From the NCBI RefSeq assembly GCF_963576675.1, contig NC_088918.1, positions 35,869,501 to 35,933,500 of the forward strand: 64,000 bases of DNA, written 5' to 3'. The notes under the pieces are model-generated. The model was not told where the DNA came from. It saw only the letters and a program-made list of their open reading frames with translations, and ran no database searches. This DNA is from Euphorbia lathyris (taxonomy: Eukaryota > Streptophyta > Magnoliopsida > Malpighiales > Euphorbiaceae). The position numbers and the translations under genes were made by a program. Shown in pieces: positions 46,640 to 58,429 of the stretch; the first letter of the stretch is position 1, and the number at the start of each line of letters is the position of its first letter.

Positions 46640-47270
46640 CAGATCCAATGAGACCCACGAGTCCCCTGTTAATCCTGATTTTTACTCAATGATGTCTTCC
46701 TTTCTTAAATGTAACCTTCAATCGTCTCCGATTACCTGAAAGGACAACAATTGTCAGAAAAAGGGTCAGAATTTCAACGAACCCTTTTCCGATGCTAAAG
46801 TCAGTTAAGTACTTGAAGAAATACAAAGTTAATTTGAAAATAGTTGAATAGGAAAGAGAGTATTTATGATTACGTACATGCAGTTCTGATTCCCAGGCTA
46901 TTTATAGGCAATAAAGTGTGTACATGGACACGTGGCAACGTTTGATTGGTTTTCGGATCCCATCTTTCCGTTCGGTGCTAAATGTGAATTGGGGAGCGTG
47001 CTTTTAGGATCCGGAATGACCATTGGTCTATGTGTTCCTTGAGATAGCTCCCAAAAATGCTTTATTCATCTATCTAGTATCCGAATGTATATAGTCATGG
47101 GCTTGGACCCCAATATTGGATTTCGGTCTAAGCTAAAGTCCAGGCGTTCAAAGCTCGTTCAATTACTACGGTATCACTTGATTATTGTAGATTAACATGC
47201 TAAACATGATCCATACCGTAGACCTGGCCTGTTCCTCATCCGATTTGGCTACGATATTCTCGATTTTTGC
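46640..47270 (-). repeat. Probable LTR relic of a Tat-type gypsy element
   Basis: On the minus strand a promoter-like layout is visible: CCAATCAAACG, a CACGTGTCC block and CCTATAAATAGCC (46903-46915). Downstream comes a segment whose plus-strand form (ACGAACCCTTTTCCGATGCTAAAGTCAG, 46780-46806) resembles AGCAAACCCGTTCCGATACTTAAATTAG at 58350-58376 beside the Tat element. Ends were not found. This assignment is tentative. Confidence 0.4.
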
Positions 47271-47527
47271 GTGATTCTTATGGAGATGAAATTCTATAAT
47301 GGAATGAATAAGAGATGTATTTGCTTAGTAAGTGCTTATGTATAGTATTTGATATTTTAGGAAGCGTTGGAAAACGGTATCTTAGGAATTTTCGTTTTGA
47401 TTTTATCATATTTTTCAAGTAATTCAAGCATTTAGCATGTGGAAGATTTTTGATTTTTTTAGGGGATAGGATGCAAAAATGTCCTAATTTTGATAGTCAT
47501 GAGCAATACTATCACTTATATCTAAAA

Positions 47528-48425
47528 GGCCTAATATATTACTAGCTTTCCGAACTTATCCAAAATAGTATATTGGCTCTCTGAACTTTGCAAGTGTCTC
47601 ACCAGCTCCCTAAATTTGCTTATTTCGTATCACCAGTTCCCTAAACTTGTTTATTTCGTATCACCAGCTCACTAAACTTGTATATAAAAGTAGATTAGCT
47701 CTCTGAAGTTTGCAAGTGTTTCACCAACTCCATAAACCTGGTTATTCTGTAACAACTAAATACAAAAACTTATTAAACCTAAATTCTAAAAATACGTCTT
47801 CATCTATTCAAGATGTCTGAGCAATGTGGCCATGCACTCCCCAAAACTGAGTGCAAAAAGAGTCCATAACTCTCAGTTTAATTTGAGAGGAAACCGAATG
47901 CAGTCTCAGTTTGACTTTGCTTAAAATTTTCCAAAACGACGTTCTGCTTACTGCTTGAATCCCCTTTATGGCGCCTGGAATTTATCTCACGCCAAACATA
48001 GTAAATAACTGCTATAAAGCATTTAGGATCAGACCGGCCAAATTCTTAGTTTTTATCTTAATTAATCAATCCATCGGCAAACATCATGAAGGTTGGTTGC
48101 AGGCTGATCAATATCCACATTTAGAACTCGCTTCTCCTACCTTTCAATATATTATAAGAGTTAGTGTTACATGTTTGAGAGATTGAATGGATGAGGATCG
48201 AGAGTTAGTATTATGGTTTTTGTATTTATTTGTTATAGAATAAGCAAGTTTGGGGAGTTGGTAAGACACTTGCAAAGTTCAGGGAGCTAATATACTTTTA
48301 TGGACAAGTTTAGGGACCTGGTGATACGAAATAAGCAGGTTTAAAGAGCTGATGAGACACTTGCAAAGTTCAGGAGCCAGTCTATTATTTTGGACAAGTT
48401 GAAGGAGCTGGTGATGTATTAGACC
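47528..48425. mobile_element. Mutator-like non-autonomous element, 898 bp
   Basis: Perfect 9-bp duplication TATCTAAAA at 47519-47527 and 48426-48434. Arms GGCCTAATATATTACTAG and, reversed, GGTCTAATACATCACCAG pair over about 200 bases, with repeated CTCCCTAAACTTG...TATTTCGTATCACCAG units inside each arm. The central 450 bp (about 47790-48235) is unlike the arms and includes an open frame at 47968-48186. This layout could be a captured host fragment (Pack-MULE), but I recognise no gene in it. Confidence 0.88.
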
Positions 48426-48434
48426 TATCTAAAA

Positions 48435-49040
48435 TATTGCAATTTTATCCATAAGTTGCATAAAAAACAAATTTTCCTCGTAACATTGAATTTAGGTCAA
48501 TTTGATAAATAATTTATCAAATTATCTTTGCAGTCATGAATCGTGACATCTACACTTTAAATGTGTCATTTTTATCACTAATTAGGAACAGATCGCAACT
48601 ATACAAATATAAATGATGTTTTTTTTAAATTAAAAAAAATATTATATTTTATATAAGTTAAAAAAATCAAATATTTTATTAAATTTAAAATTATTAAACT
48701 TCAATTCTACTATTAAATTCCAAAAAAATGTGAAATATTTTTTTTAGATCCATCTAAGAATAATAAATAAAAAATATATATTTTATAATAATGTTTGGAA
48801 TTAATCTAACTTAGTAGTGTGAACAGTAAAATTGCACAATTTTTTTTAGATTTCAGGAGTTTTTTTTTTTTTTTATAGTGTTTACCTTAATTTCCCTAAT
48901 TAAATTAATCTTGTTTCATAATTTTGGTTGCTACCATTAGTAAAGAGCAGTAATTGGGCCTAGTTGAGAATGTTGGGTCCATATGTGGGAAGTGGTAAAT
49001 AGTAAAAAAGATGGAGGGTAAGAGAGGGATATAAATGAAA
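48435..49040. other. AT-rich spacer, no gene
   Basis: No feature recognised. T-run at about 48858-48875. Confidence 0.55.
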
Positions 49041-49047
49041 AAAGAAA

Positions 49048-49244
49048 CACGTGAGGAAGGACTATTTGAATTCAAAAACAATAATGAGTACCCCACACAC
49101 ACACTTTGAAATATCCAGACAGATATCGTTACAGGAGACTTTGTTTCTTAAAATAAAAATTGAATTTTCTCAAAATCCAAGGAAATAACAAGAATAAAAA
49201 ATGACAGCCGTACACGTGGTTGGTCAAAATCAAGGGCGCACGTG
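49048..49244. promoter_or_regulatory. Cluster of three CACGTG (G-box) sites
   Basis: CACGTG at 49048-49053, 49213-49218 and 49239-49244, with ACGT words nearby (TAACGTCCC, GGAACGTCATC, CACGTAACG at 49480) and an 11-to-13-base GA run at about 49421-49433. G-boxes bind bZIP and bHLH factors in plants. No gene is recognisable within several kb on either side, so this may be an orphan or transposon-borne promoter. Confidence 0.35.
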
Positions 49245-49921
49245 TAACGTCCCTTGGAACGTCATCAAAAGTGGAAAACGACAAGAAAGCGAAACCGTTC
49301 CTTAATACAGACAAAAGGCATGCACGAGGGCAACCCCTAACAGTTTCTTTTTTATTTCTTTTAAATAAATAAAAAAGAGTTTCTCTGTTTACGTTATGAT
49401 TGTAAGCAATTAAAAGAAGAGAGAGAGAGAGAGTTGTTGGAACTGAAACCCCTAACAAACTTCACGCGTGTGCATTCTTCACGTAACGTATTCAAACGAT
49501 TCGTTTTCTCTATTTCTTTTACCCTTTTTTTCTTTTTCCAAAAAACCTATTTTTTTTACTTATTCCTTTTCCATTATTTGCTTTCTTTATGAAGTAAATT
49601 AATCACTTCAATTGGAAATAAAATGTCTCAACTGTTATTTTCACAAAATGCTTTCTTTATCTTGGTGACAAATATTAAGGAAAAGTTTAAAAAGATTGTG
49701 GTTTTTCCGTGTCTGTTAAACGTGATGCACAAGTGGAGTGAAGACAACGAGAGATTCGTGACTATACAGAGTGTTTTATTAATAATACTTGAAAATTAGC
49801 TCAAGTTTCAAACGTTATGGATAAAATATTAATTGTACGATTTATGATATTAGAGGTAAAATTGTTATTGGCTGTCAATGTTGTGATATTTTTGTATCTT
49901 GTTAACCGCAAACTAAATTAC
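49245..49921. other. Spacer, no gene
   Basis: No coding region supported. The 109-codon frame on the minus strand at 49129-49458 has no domain and runs across pyrimidine-rich simple sequence. Confidence 0.5.
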
Positions 49922-52083
49922 ATACATGAATACGTTTGGATCAAAAATAATGATGGAAGATAATCGCATCTGACATGTGGACCAATAGGGAGAGAGCACC
50001 ATTTCACCGAAAATGTCATTCCGAGATATGCGCGATACAATTGAGTTGCATCAATGTCTAAACAATTGTTTGGGCTATGCAGATTTGGATGGGAGTAGGG
50101 TCGTTGATTGCCTTACTAAGCAAGTGGCTTACACCGTATGCATGGTTAAGGGTGAGAATTAATTCAGTTCGTTTACTAACCAAAATGAACTATTCATTAA
50201 GCAAGCCGAAATTATTTGAGGAACCGAACTAAACCGAATAGAATTAGTAACCGAATATTATCAAACTAAAAAGATTCGGATCGGTTACCAACCGAATAAC
50301 CAAAATTTATAAATTTATAATTTAAATTTTTAAAATTACAAATTTTTATACAATAGAAATATTTATTTATGCAAAAATATTGTATTTCTTATAAATTTAA
50401 TTTTTTTTTGAAGTTGAACATGGATTTGGCATTTTCAAAACTAAATATACCAGTACATACACTTCGATTTTACTAAATAGAAAATAAAATTATAATTTTT
50501 TTATTTATATATAAATTTTGGTTCGGTTTCGCTTAACTCGGTTTTTACGGAATTACTAAACCGATACGTGATTATCAAACTAAGCCTAAATGAAAACTAA
50601 ACTGAACTAGAGAGTAAAAGTAATCGAACCAAATTAAGATTTTGATTTGGTTATCAGTTAATTTGCTCATCCGTGGACATGGTTCAATAAACACGGAACA
50701 AAATGAGGTAAGAGCAAACTAATAGAATGCCTTCAGAAACAAATCCAGGCAATGAGCGGTCCACATTCAAATAAGTAGGGATGTGTAGCTTATTCTACCA
50801 GAAATCACATCACCAGAGGCTACCTTAGGCAAAAGAAGGTATCACGCTCCTCCAAGCATATTGAGTCAAGACGAAGATATAGGGAATAGGAGCACAACTC
50901 AGTGCAGACATCGAGGCAATCTCTCTAGATCACATTTATCTCCATCGATTCGTAAGAGGAAGTGTTCTCCATCCAGGTGAAACGTGTTATGCGAAAAAAC
51001 TTTATTAAGCCCAGATCTTCCCAAGATAGGCATTCTCATCAAAGAAAATCTATTAAACCTATTACAGACTGAATGTTGCATATCCTCAAGGAAGGAGTTC
51101 TCCCCCATAAGAAGAACACTTCCAAGAACCGTACAAGCTCATACGCATCAATAGAGAAAGAATATAGCAATAACCTCATCAATGAGGAGGTGAATTAAAG
51201 GTTGAATGGTTTTATGATAGATGTTGGGATTGACACTAGGATACTGGAGGTCACAAAAACCAACTCCCCTCTTTATGCATGCATTCTGAAGGAACCGATG
51301 CCTCAAAGTTTCAAGTACCCATCACTTAACTTTATAAGGTCATTAAAGACAACAACAATGTTGTTATATGTCGGAACATCCCCACCACTCTCAAGGAGGT
51401 AGCGATGTATTGATATGAGCAGCTCCCTATAAAGTCTATTTAATCAAATGACAACAGAGTTTTTCCAACACTTTATCACCCCTAGATCGGGGTACAAAAC
51501 CATGTAAAAACTTAACCATCTAGTTTAGGAGAAAAACAAAACTCTTCAATAGTTGGTGGAGAGGTTCTTGAAAATAACTATCTAAGTCTGACACCAAAAT
51601 ATGGATGCGATAATTGGTGCAATTATTGTGAATTTTCATAGCAAAGATCTTTCCAATGAGCTTCCTACTCGACGGCCCTAGCCCTTCCCAGACCTAATGC
51701 GATAGACTGGAGATTTTGTGAGATGAGGTGACCACAAGCTTAAAATGTTGTTGAAGGACCGCCTAGGTCTATACAACCACTAGAAAGAACAACAAGATGG
51801 GGAATGAGAGAGAGCAAGTGGAAGATACCTCCGGAGCAACCTGAGCACGATTTTGCACTGCTCAATGCCCCTAAGAAAGAAGTTTTGTATTGGGTCCAAA
51901 AGAACTTCGGCAAATCAAAGAGGGGGCATTTAATAATTGACATATAAAGGTACATGTCACGTGGAACAATCAATACGTCTAGATCAAATGCAACGATGAA
52001 AGATAACCCTGACACGTGAACTAATAGGGAAAGTGCACCAATTCATCAAAACTTTCATCCCGGGATATACGGAATACAATTGG
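49922..52083. repeat. About 120-bp direct repeats 2 kb apart, with degenerate DNA between
   Basis: 49922-50043 and 51965-52083 align over their length: AATACGT, GATCAAA, GATG(G/A)AAGATAA, (A/G)CTAATAGGGA or CCAATAGGGA, TCATTCCGAGATAT or TCATCCCGGGATAT, ATACAATTG. They could be remnants of two LTRs on the minus strand, since the right copy contains CACGTGTCAGG as in U3 regions. Interior frames give no recognisable retroelement domain. A hAT-type element lies inside. Confidence 0.5.
50148..50676. mobile_element. hAT-type MITE, about 529 bp, CCGAA-rich
   Basis: Flanked by GCATGGTT (50140-50147) and ACATGGTT (50677-50684), 8 bp with one mismatch. Ends AAGGGTGAGAATTAATTCAG and, reversed, CCACGGATGAGCAAATTAAC are imperfect inverted repeats of the GGGTGAGCAAA type. 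Subterminal CCGAAC/GTTCGG words are frequent, as in a common plant hAT family. Confidence 0.58.
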
Positions 52084-52454
52084 TAATGCCAAATCTTGAT
52101 GGTCCCACCAAATAATATATTTTTTCTCTATGACCTTATACGCGTCTATGGCGTCAGCTAGGGCACTAAAATCAACTTCTCTCAAAACTGCCTATCAGTA
52201 TCTTATGAATAAAATAAGATGACTATGGAACTTGGGTATCTCACCACCAAATCCTAAAATTCTCTTATTCATTATCTTCCCCTTATCAAACTCTGCTAAG
52301 TTAGATATCAAAATAAGGTCATTGGTTCCCGACCCCTCAGTTGACTCATTTTCTATATTATTGCAAGAGATTTCAATCTCACGTTATTCCCCAAAACTTA
52401 TCCTCAAGATTTCCCACATAATGTCGTATCCTTTTCTAATAACAATGTAATTAG

Positions 52455-53041
52455 TAGGGATGCAAATAGGACGGGACGGAAAATGCATTTTCCATTCTCG
52501 TCTCTGACTAGTTGGGGATTCCCCATCCTCGCGAGTTAGACGAGGATTGATTTTTTTCTCCATCCTTGTCTCGCGGGGAATCCCCACCCTCGGTTTAAGA
52601 ACACTTTTTCCTTATTCCAAATCTCCGTCCCCGCGGAGAATCACCATTTATATTAAAAAAAAAAAAAATCAGTATATATTTCTTTTCTCTTCTCCTTTCA
52701 AATTCTAGGTTTTGTTCGAAAGGATGGGATACTATGCCTTTAGTTTAGTTTAGATAAGTCATTCGTTAATATTTTATTTATCCCATTTAATTTTTTATTT
52801 GAAAATAATTCTAATTAATTTAAGTTAAATATTATAAAATATAATTTTAATTATAATGGAAAATAATTGGGGGTCATTCGGAGATTAACGGGACGGGGAT
52901 ACCATTCCTCATCCCCGTCACGGGGGATAAAATTATCTCCATCCTTGTCCCATGAGGATTCTTATCGGTGATTCTCTGTCTCCATCGGGGTGGGTGGGTC
53001 ACCGATGGGGACAGAGAATCCCCGCCCCACTTGCATCTCTA
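52455..53041. mobile_element. hAT-type MITE, 587 bp, GGGGACGGGG-rich
   Basis: Perfect 8-bp duplication GTAATTAG at 52447-52454 and 53042-53049. Ends TAGGGATGCAAATAGGACGG and, reversed, TAGAGATGCAAGTGGGGCGG. Subterminal GGGGAATCCCC/CCCCGTC words occur at both ends around an AT-rich centre. A known style of plant hAT-type repeat; no transposase. Confidence 0.9.
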
Positions 53042-53126
53042 GTAATTAGTAATGAAGATTTCAATTAATTAATTTTTTTTAGTGGAACAGGGTTTCAAAT
53101 CTCTTATAGGGATAAAGGGCAAAAAC

Positions 53127-53385
53127 TCTAACATTACAAACGAAGTGTAAATTTAGTCATAACGTATGATATTGTGCAAATTTAACCCTAACTTTTTAAA
53201 GCAAGATCAATTTTAGCCATGCGCGATCGAAACTTTGAAAAGACTGATGACTGTTATTTAACTATCGTATTGAACCTTCTAAATAAGTTGATCGTGTTTG
53301 AAAGTAGTAGGGGTTAACTTTACATCATTTTATACATTAAAGCTAAATTTTCACTACTTTAAAATGTGAGGACTACTTCATCCTT
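53127..53385. mobile_element. Inverted-repeat MITE, old, about 260 bp
   Basis: GAAGTGTAAATTTAG, then TAACGTATGATATTGTGCAAATTTAACCCTAACT, pairs with the reverse of AGTAGGGGTTAACTTTACATCATTTTATACATTAAAGCTAAATTTTCACTAC. No target duplication seen. Confidence 0.5.
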
Positions 53386-54399
53386 ACATGTAGCATATCT
53401 TAATTGAAAGATAAAGGAACTCATAGAACAATCACCTAATAAAGAACAAATTTCCATGAACGGATACACATGCACTCTCTTTTATTTGTTTATGGTTTTG
53501 TTGTTTTTACTGACAGTGAAGTAGCTAGGGGATAATACCTCCCAACCACTAAATGTTTTCTTAAGAAGAAAAAAGAAAGAGAGATATAATTACCAAAAAT
53601 AGAATAAAATGAGAAGTGTGTGAGTGAGTAAAAGGGAAATTAGGAAATAGGAAGAAGGACCACAAAACAAATGCTTTTGGTGTCTCCTGCAACTTCCTCA
53701 GTCAAACCCATCATTGTTGTTACTATTAATTACGTAATATTATTTATTGTGTATAAACTATTCCTCTATTCATATATTTAAAAGGGTGTAATTCAATTAA
53801 AGGTTTTTTCTTTTGATTTGGTCAAGTAACTGTATGTATTATTATTATTATTCTTAGTTTAATTATGGCTACAAATTCAAACTTAGAGATTCCAATGTCT
53901 TTTTCTTTTTCCTTTTCTTGTTATATATCATCTCAATTGCACCAGTGATATGGATTATATAATTCTTTATTTACACCTCACATGATTGCGAGTGCATGTA
54001 ACTATATCTATTCATAGCTAATATTCTTTACATTATATTTTTTTTTTATCTTTTAGTTATAATTTTCATAAATTAAAATTTAATTAACAAACCAAATTTT
54101 TTGAGTCTTAAATCTAAAAAAAAAAAATTGCTTTTGAAAAAAATGAATTTAAAGTGTTAAGAAGATAATGAGTGTTCTTTTTGAAAGAAGTTAAAAGAAT
54201 ATTGAAAGTAATTAATAACGGTAATATATTTATTTAGACTATAAAATCCAAACAAATAAAAGTTCTATATATAAAAGAAAAGAGACATGAGATTTAAAAT
54301 TATGATCATTTAGTAAAGTATACATCTTAAACCAACTCGGTTATTTTTTAAATATTAAAATTATATTACATATGCATCAATATAAATCAATTTTAGGAC
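53386..54399. other. AT-rich spacer, no gene
   Basis: No coding sequence or clear repeat recognised. Confidence 0.55.
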
Positions 54400-55010
54400 T
54401 GTCAAAGAGTGGGATGCCCCTACTCAGGATGGAGCCAACGACTAGGGAGACTCAATCTTTCAGTCGAGTCGAGCCTTGATCAAGCCGAGTTTTGATCAAG
54501 TTTTAATCAAATTTATTATACATGCATAAAATAAGTAGAATAAGTGATAAAAAAAAGTTATATAACATACTTCGTATGAGTTTAAAATATTCATTAAAAG
54601 AAAAAAAGAAAAAACAATCAAGTGTCATGATCGAGTTTCAAAAATAGTAGCTGCTACTAATAGCTGAACAAACAGATAGCCATATTGACAGCGTGGTTGA
54701 TTATGGAAGATAGTTGCTAGTGCTATTGGTGTTGATGAGTTATGCTCAGAGTCAATGACTAATTACTTTTTCTTCTTTGCTAATGACCATATTAATTATT
54801 ATCAATTAAAATTTAATAAATATTTGTATAGTACTTAAAAAATAATCAATCTTGTTCACAAGCTTCAAACCGAACTTAAGAACTATGAAGCTTAACACAT
54901 TAATATCTTGAGCCGATCCTAAGTCAAGTCGAGCCTTATCGAGTCGAATTTTGACCGAGTCAATTTCAAATAGTTTACTAGCTATCCTGGCTCAGTAACA
55001 CCTCCTCAAC
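54400..55010. repeat. Possible relic of a GTCGAGCC-rich hAT-like element
   Basis: CAGTCGAGTCGAGCCTTGATCAAGCCGAG at 54460-54487 and GAGCCGATCCTAAGTCAAGTCGAGCC near 54910-54935 resemble subterminal repeats of the 20.8-kb hAT element, but the ends are not definable. Confidence 0.35.
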
Positions 55011-55369
55011 CTATTACATACTTTTTTTTATCATCTTTTATAATTATAAATGACATACTTCCTCACGTGAATGTCCTTTTAGTTTAAAGCATGTACAATA
55101 GAAGTTCATCTTACCATGTGCTGAAATTCTATCTATAAGTAGAGTTGTTAAGATTCGAATCCTCGACCATTGGTCTAAGAGGATATCATACAATATAAAC
55201 AAAATTCAATTGAATCAAAAGTTTAAGCTGGTAGTTAAAGTCCAAAAATAATTTTTATCATTATCTCTGAAATAGGTTTTAAATTATTGGTTAAGACTAC
55301 TCATACATAGAACTTGATTTTTTCTAAGAAAAAAGAAATAGTTATTATTATTGTAAGAACAAAACATCA

Positions 55370-56990
55370 GCAAGCATTCGAGTTCTTATAGAAACGGGCT
55401 TAAAATTTCAAATTGTAAGCGTAGCCATAGATAAAGCAACACTCGCTAAACAATGCACTAGTTTATTGGTTGACCTTTTAACAAAAGAAACAGAAATCTT
55501 AGGATGATTACCAAGTAACCTCGTTAATGATTGCACCAAATTCTAATAAATCTTATGTATTGGATCGAACCGTCAGAATTACTTCTTCCGCGTCCATATC
55601 AACATTGATATTGGATCACCCTTTATCAATATTAAACAACAGCGCCTGATCAAGGCCCAATGCTTTAGCCATCCTCAGAGGAAAATATCATATTTTTTAA
55701 ACCTGTAAGCCCAAAGAAACGATCCAACATCATCGCGACAAACACCCCTCAGCACAATAGATTCAGCTCCTAGTATACACGCAACATCAATGTTTAGTTT
55801 CAGACCGTCATCCATAGGCGCTACTCATCTTTGCACCCGTCGGAAACCACCATTCACCAAAATCAAGAATGTTGCTTTCTAAAATTGCCTTACACAGAGG
55901 CACACCAGGCATTGGCGGAACAAACGTCTTCTTCCAATCGCTCGAGTTTCATTGACACTGAATCTTCCACAACCCCATACATAGTAAATGACACTCTTGA
56001 AGATTCTGAGAAGATAGGAAACATTTGAATCAACAATAAAGAAATTTGTCACTAGGACCTGATGATCAATCCCCAAAAAATGCCAAAACCTAGTCGAATA
56101 AACATAGTCCATAAATAGATAGACCGAATGTTCACCACACACATTTACATAGGCAGCAGACAATATCATTTAGCAAACTTTCAATTGCCGAGAACATCTT
56201 TAGTCGAAATAAAAAAATTTACAACCTTTCAAACAAATAGTTTTACCCGTGGCGGAATTGCTGACCACATCCTCGCCGAAGCCAAAATTTGAGTAGCCAC
56301 ATGTACCAATGTCATTCTCCCATGCAACACTATAACCCGAGTGGACTATATACAGTCCCATTTTTATCGAAATGCCAAATTAGCATGTCATTAACTTCCA
56401 CATCCCCAACTGGTAATGATAGGATAGACTGAACATCGTCATTGTCAAACAAAGATAGAATCCTCCTCAAAATCTCAATCCCTTAAGTCTTCTATTCGAA
56501 GATCTGAGACTCACAAAAATTCGGTACTCATTTTTACTATCGTCCGAGGCAGGAGTCCCCTAATCAAGCATCGTGCCAAATGTTTACTTGCAGACCATTT
56601 CCAACCCGCCACTTTACGCCACACATTAACACTTCACTTGAGCTCCAATACTATGTCATATCAAACATAGGTTTGAACCTACTCGAGATGGAAAAAAACC
56701 CTCTATAGAAGTATTTAGCTTTGAGAATCTGATAAAATAAAGTATTCAGTCTAGACATGAGGGCCCATGTCTGTTTAGCCAACATCGCAAAGTTAAGCGA
56801 ACGGAGATGTCTGAAACCAAGTCCCCCATGCTCCTTTCGGCGACACAAGTTCTTCTAAGAAGCCCAGTAAATCTGTTTCCTCCCCTCGGATTTGAATTCC
56901 ACAAAACGAATTCATCACCAGTTACAACTCTTCAAGTATAAAATGAGGGATTAAAAACTTACTCATATTATGAATCGTTTGTGCAAGATA
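55370..56990 (-). pseudogene. LINE ORF2 relic: RT tail, zf-RVT and RNase H, heavily decayed
   Basis: On the minus strand a 65-codon block at 56848-56651 ('[21 protein letters not shown]', then 'ILKAKYF') is the conserved region after the RT palm, equivalent to '[21 protein letters not shown]' in the 24-kb LINE. Downstream on the minus strand (about 55830-55560) short phrases such as 'KLNIDV' and 'RMAKALGLDQALL' in shifting frames fit a LINE RNase H. Stops and shifts are many. Ends and target duplication not identified. Confidence 0.72.
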
Positions 56991-57878
56991 TTTAGTAAAA
57001 AAAATTATTTATAAATGTAAAATTCTCAAGACAAGTGCATAATTTCAGTTATGCTGAAGTAAAATAGTAAGGCAAACTTAATTCACTACCTAACACAATT
57101 AATCATACAACATACAATCTATATAATAACACCTTTCCTGGTTTTGCCTCTGCATTTTTTACAATTCTTTAAATTTGAATGTATAAACTATTTGACGAAT
57201 CAAAATATGTCTTTGATGATGAATTTATCAAAAATTTCAAATTAACATTTGCATGAGAGCATATGAAAGCATTCATTTCTACTTTAGCACAGATTTTAAT
57301 TTAGGTAAGAGATGACTAGACATTCACTATCATATAAGAATTGTATATATAATATGATCAAAATGATTAGTTACATCATCCATGAATTTGGGTACGTAGG
57401 ATTCATATTATTCGTGGGGTCCATAATTCCCTCTCAGGTAACAAATATTCATGATATGTGGATATATACATTTTTAGTTTTAAATCAATTATGTGGGCCA
57501 AATAAAATAGAAAATAAAAGAAAAAAGCACGCAATGTTATTGTTAAATAAAGAAAAGTGGGACAATCATTTCAACAGTCAAAAAGATTCAGGAAAGAATA
57601 TCAGAATAGAATTATTTAATTGTTTAGGTTTAGGTTTTGCTATTAACCGAACATATATTATATCATATGCAAAGATAAAGGATAGCATTTATATAAAATC
57701 ATTCTAAAAATCTACATTATATATTTATTTATTTATAGAAAACTATTTGGTTGTTGAATACCACTCAAGCTCTTTGTTTTTGTCATAACAAGTATGGAGT
57801 TGAGGATGATGATGTCAAATTAGTTTTTTTTATTACTTTAAGTATATATTCTAGTACCTTCATCATCATTAAATGCTT

Positions 57879-57882
<4 letters not shown>
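56991..57882. other. AT-rich spacer, no recognisable gene
   Basis: A 131-codon open frame at 57312-57707 shows a hydrophobic N-terminal third but no family I know. Its A/T-driven composition (many I, K, N, Y) suggests chance. Confidence 0.45.

Positions 57883-57951
<69 letters not shown>
57883..57951. repeat. (AT)n microsatellite, 69 bp
   Basis: Uninterrupted AT dinucleotides. It gives false open frames on both strands (Ile-Tyr repeats). Confidence 0.97.
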
Positions 57952-57952
<1 letters not shown>

Positions 57953-58429
57953 TTTCTCTATATGAAGAAAAGAGATACAAAATTCATATTATTTGAAATG
58001 AAATTCGAAATGCAACAAATAATTCTTATTATTTGAGATGAAATTTGAAATGATAAGCATAATTTAATAAGTATATAACAAAGTCATTCAATTAATTAAG
58101 TATTTTCCACCTAAATTTTAGGAAAACGTCTTAAGAATAAAAAGTAAACAAAACAGGCAAATGAAATCCAGAACGAGATTATGAACAGATAAATTAGTTT
58201 ATTTATTATTTTAAATATATATTCTTGTATTCAGAATCATTAATTGCTTTCATATACACTTTGGTGTCAGTGAATATGTGTTGTCTTTTTGTATCCTCTT
58301 TGGTGATCTAAAAAGGAGAAAAATCTGGTTGGAGAGAGGTCGGGGTTCAGCAAACCCGTTCCGATACTTAAATTAGCAAAGGTTGAAGGAGGGAGCTTTG
58401 AAACGAATCTCTCAACTTGAGTAGAGTCT

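Noticed and set aside
47968..48186. 72-codon ORF as a gene
   Set aside because: Lies in the core of a Mutator-like element and shows no known family; kept only as a possible captured fragment.
49129..49458. 109-codon minus-strand ORF
   Set aside because: Runs through CT/GA simple sequence and G-box DNA; no domain or conserved motif visible.
57312..57707. 131-codon ORF with hydrophobic start
   Set aside because: Composition follows local AT richness; no family recognised; region otherwise noncoding.
57751..57996. ORFs over the AT run on both strands
   Set aside because: Ile-Tyr repeats from an (AT)n microsatellite.
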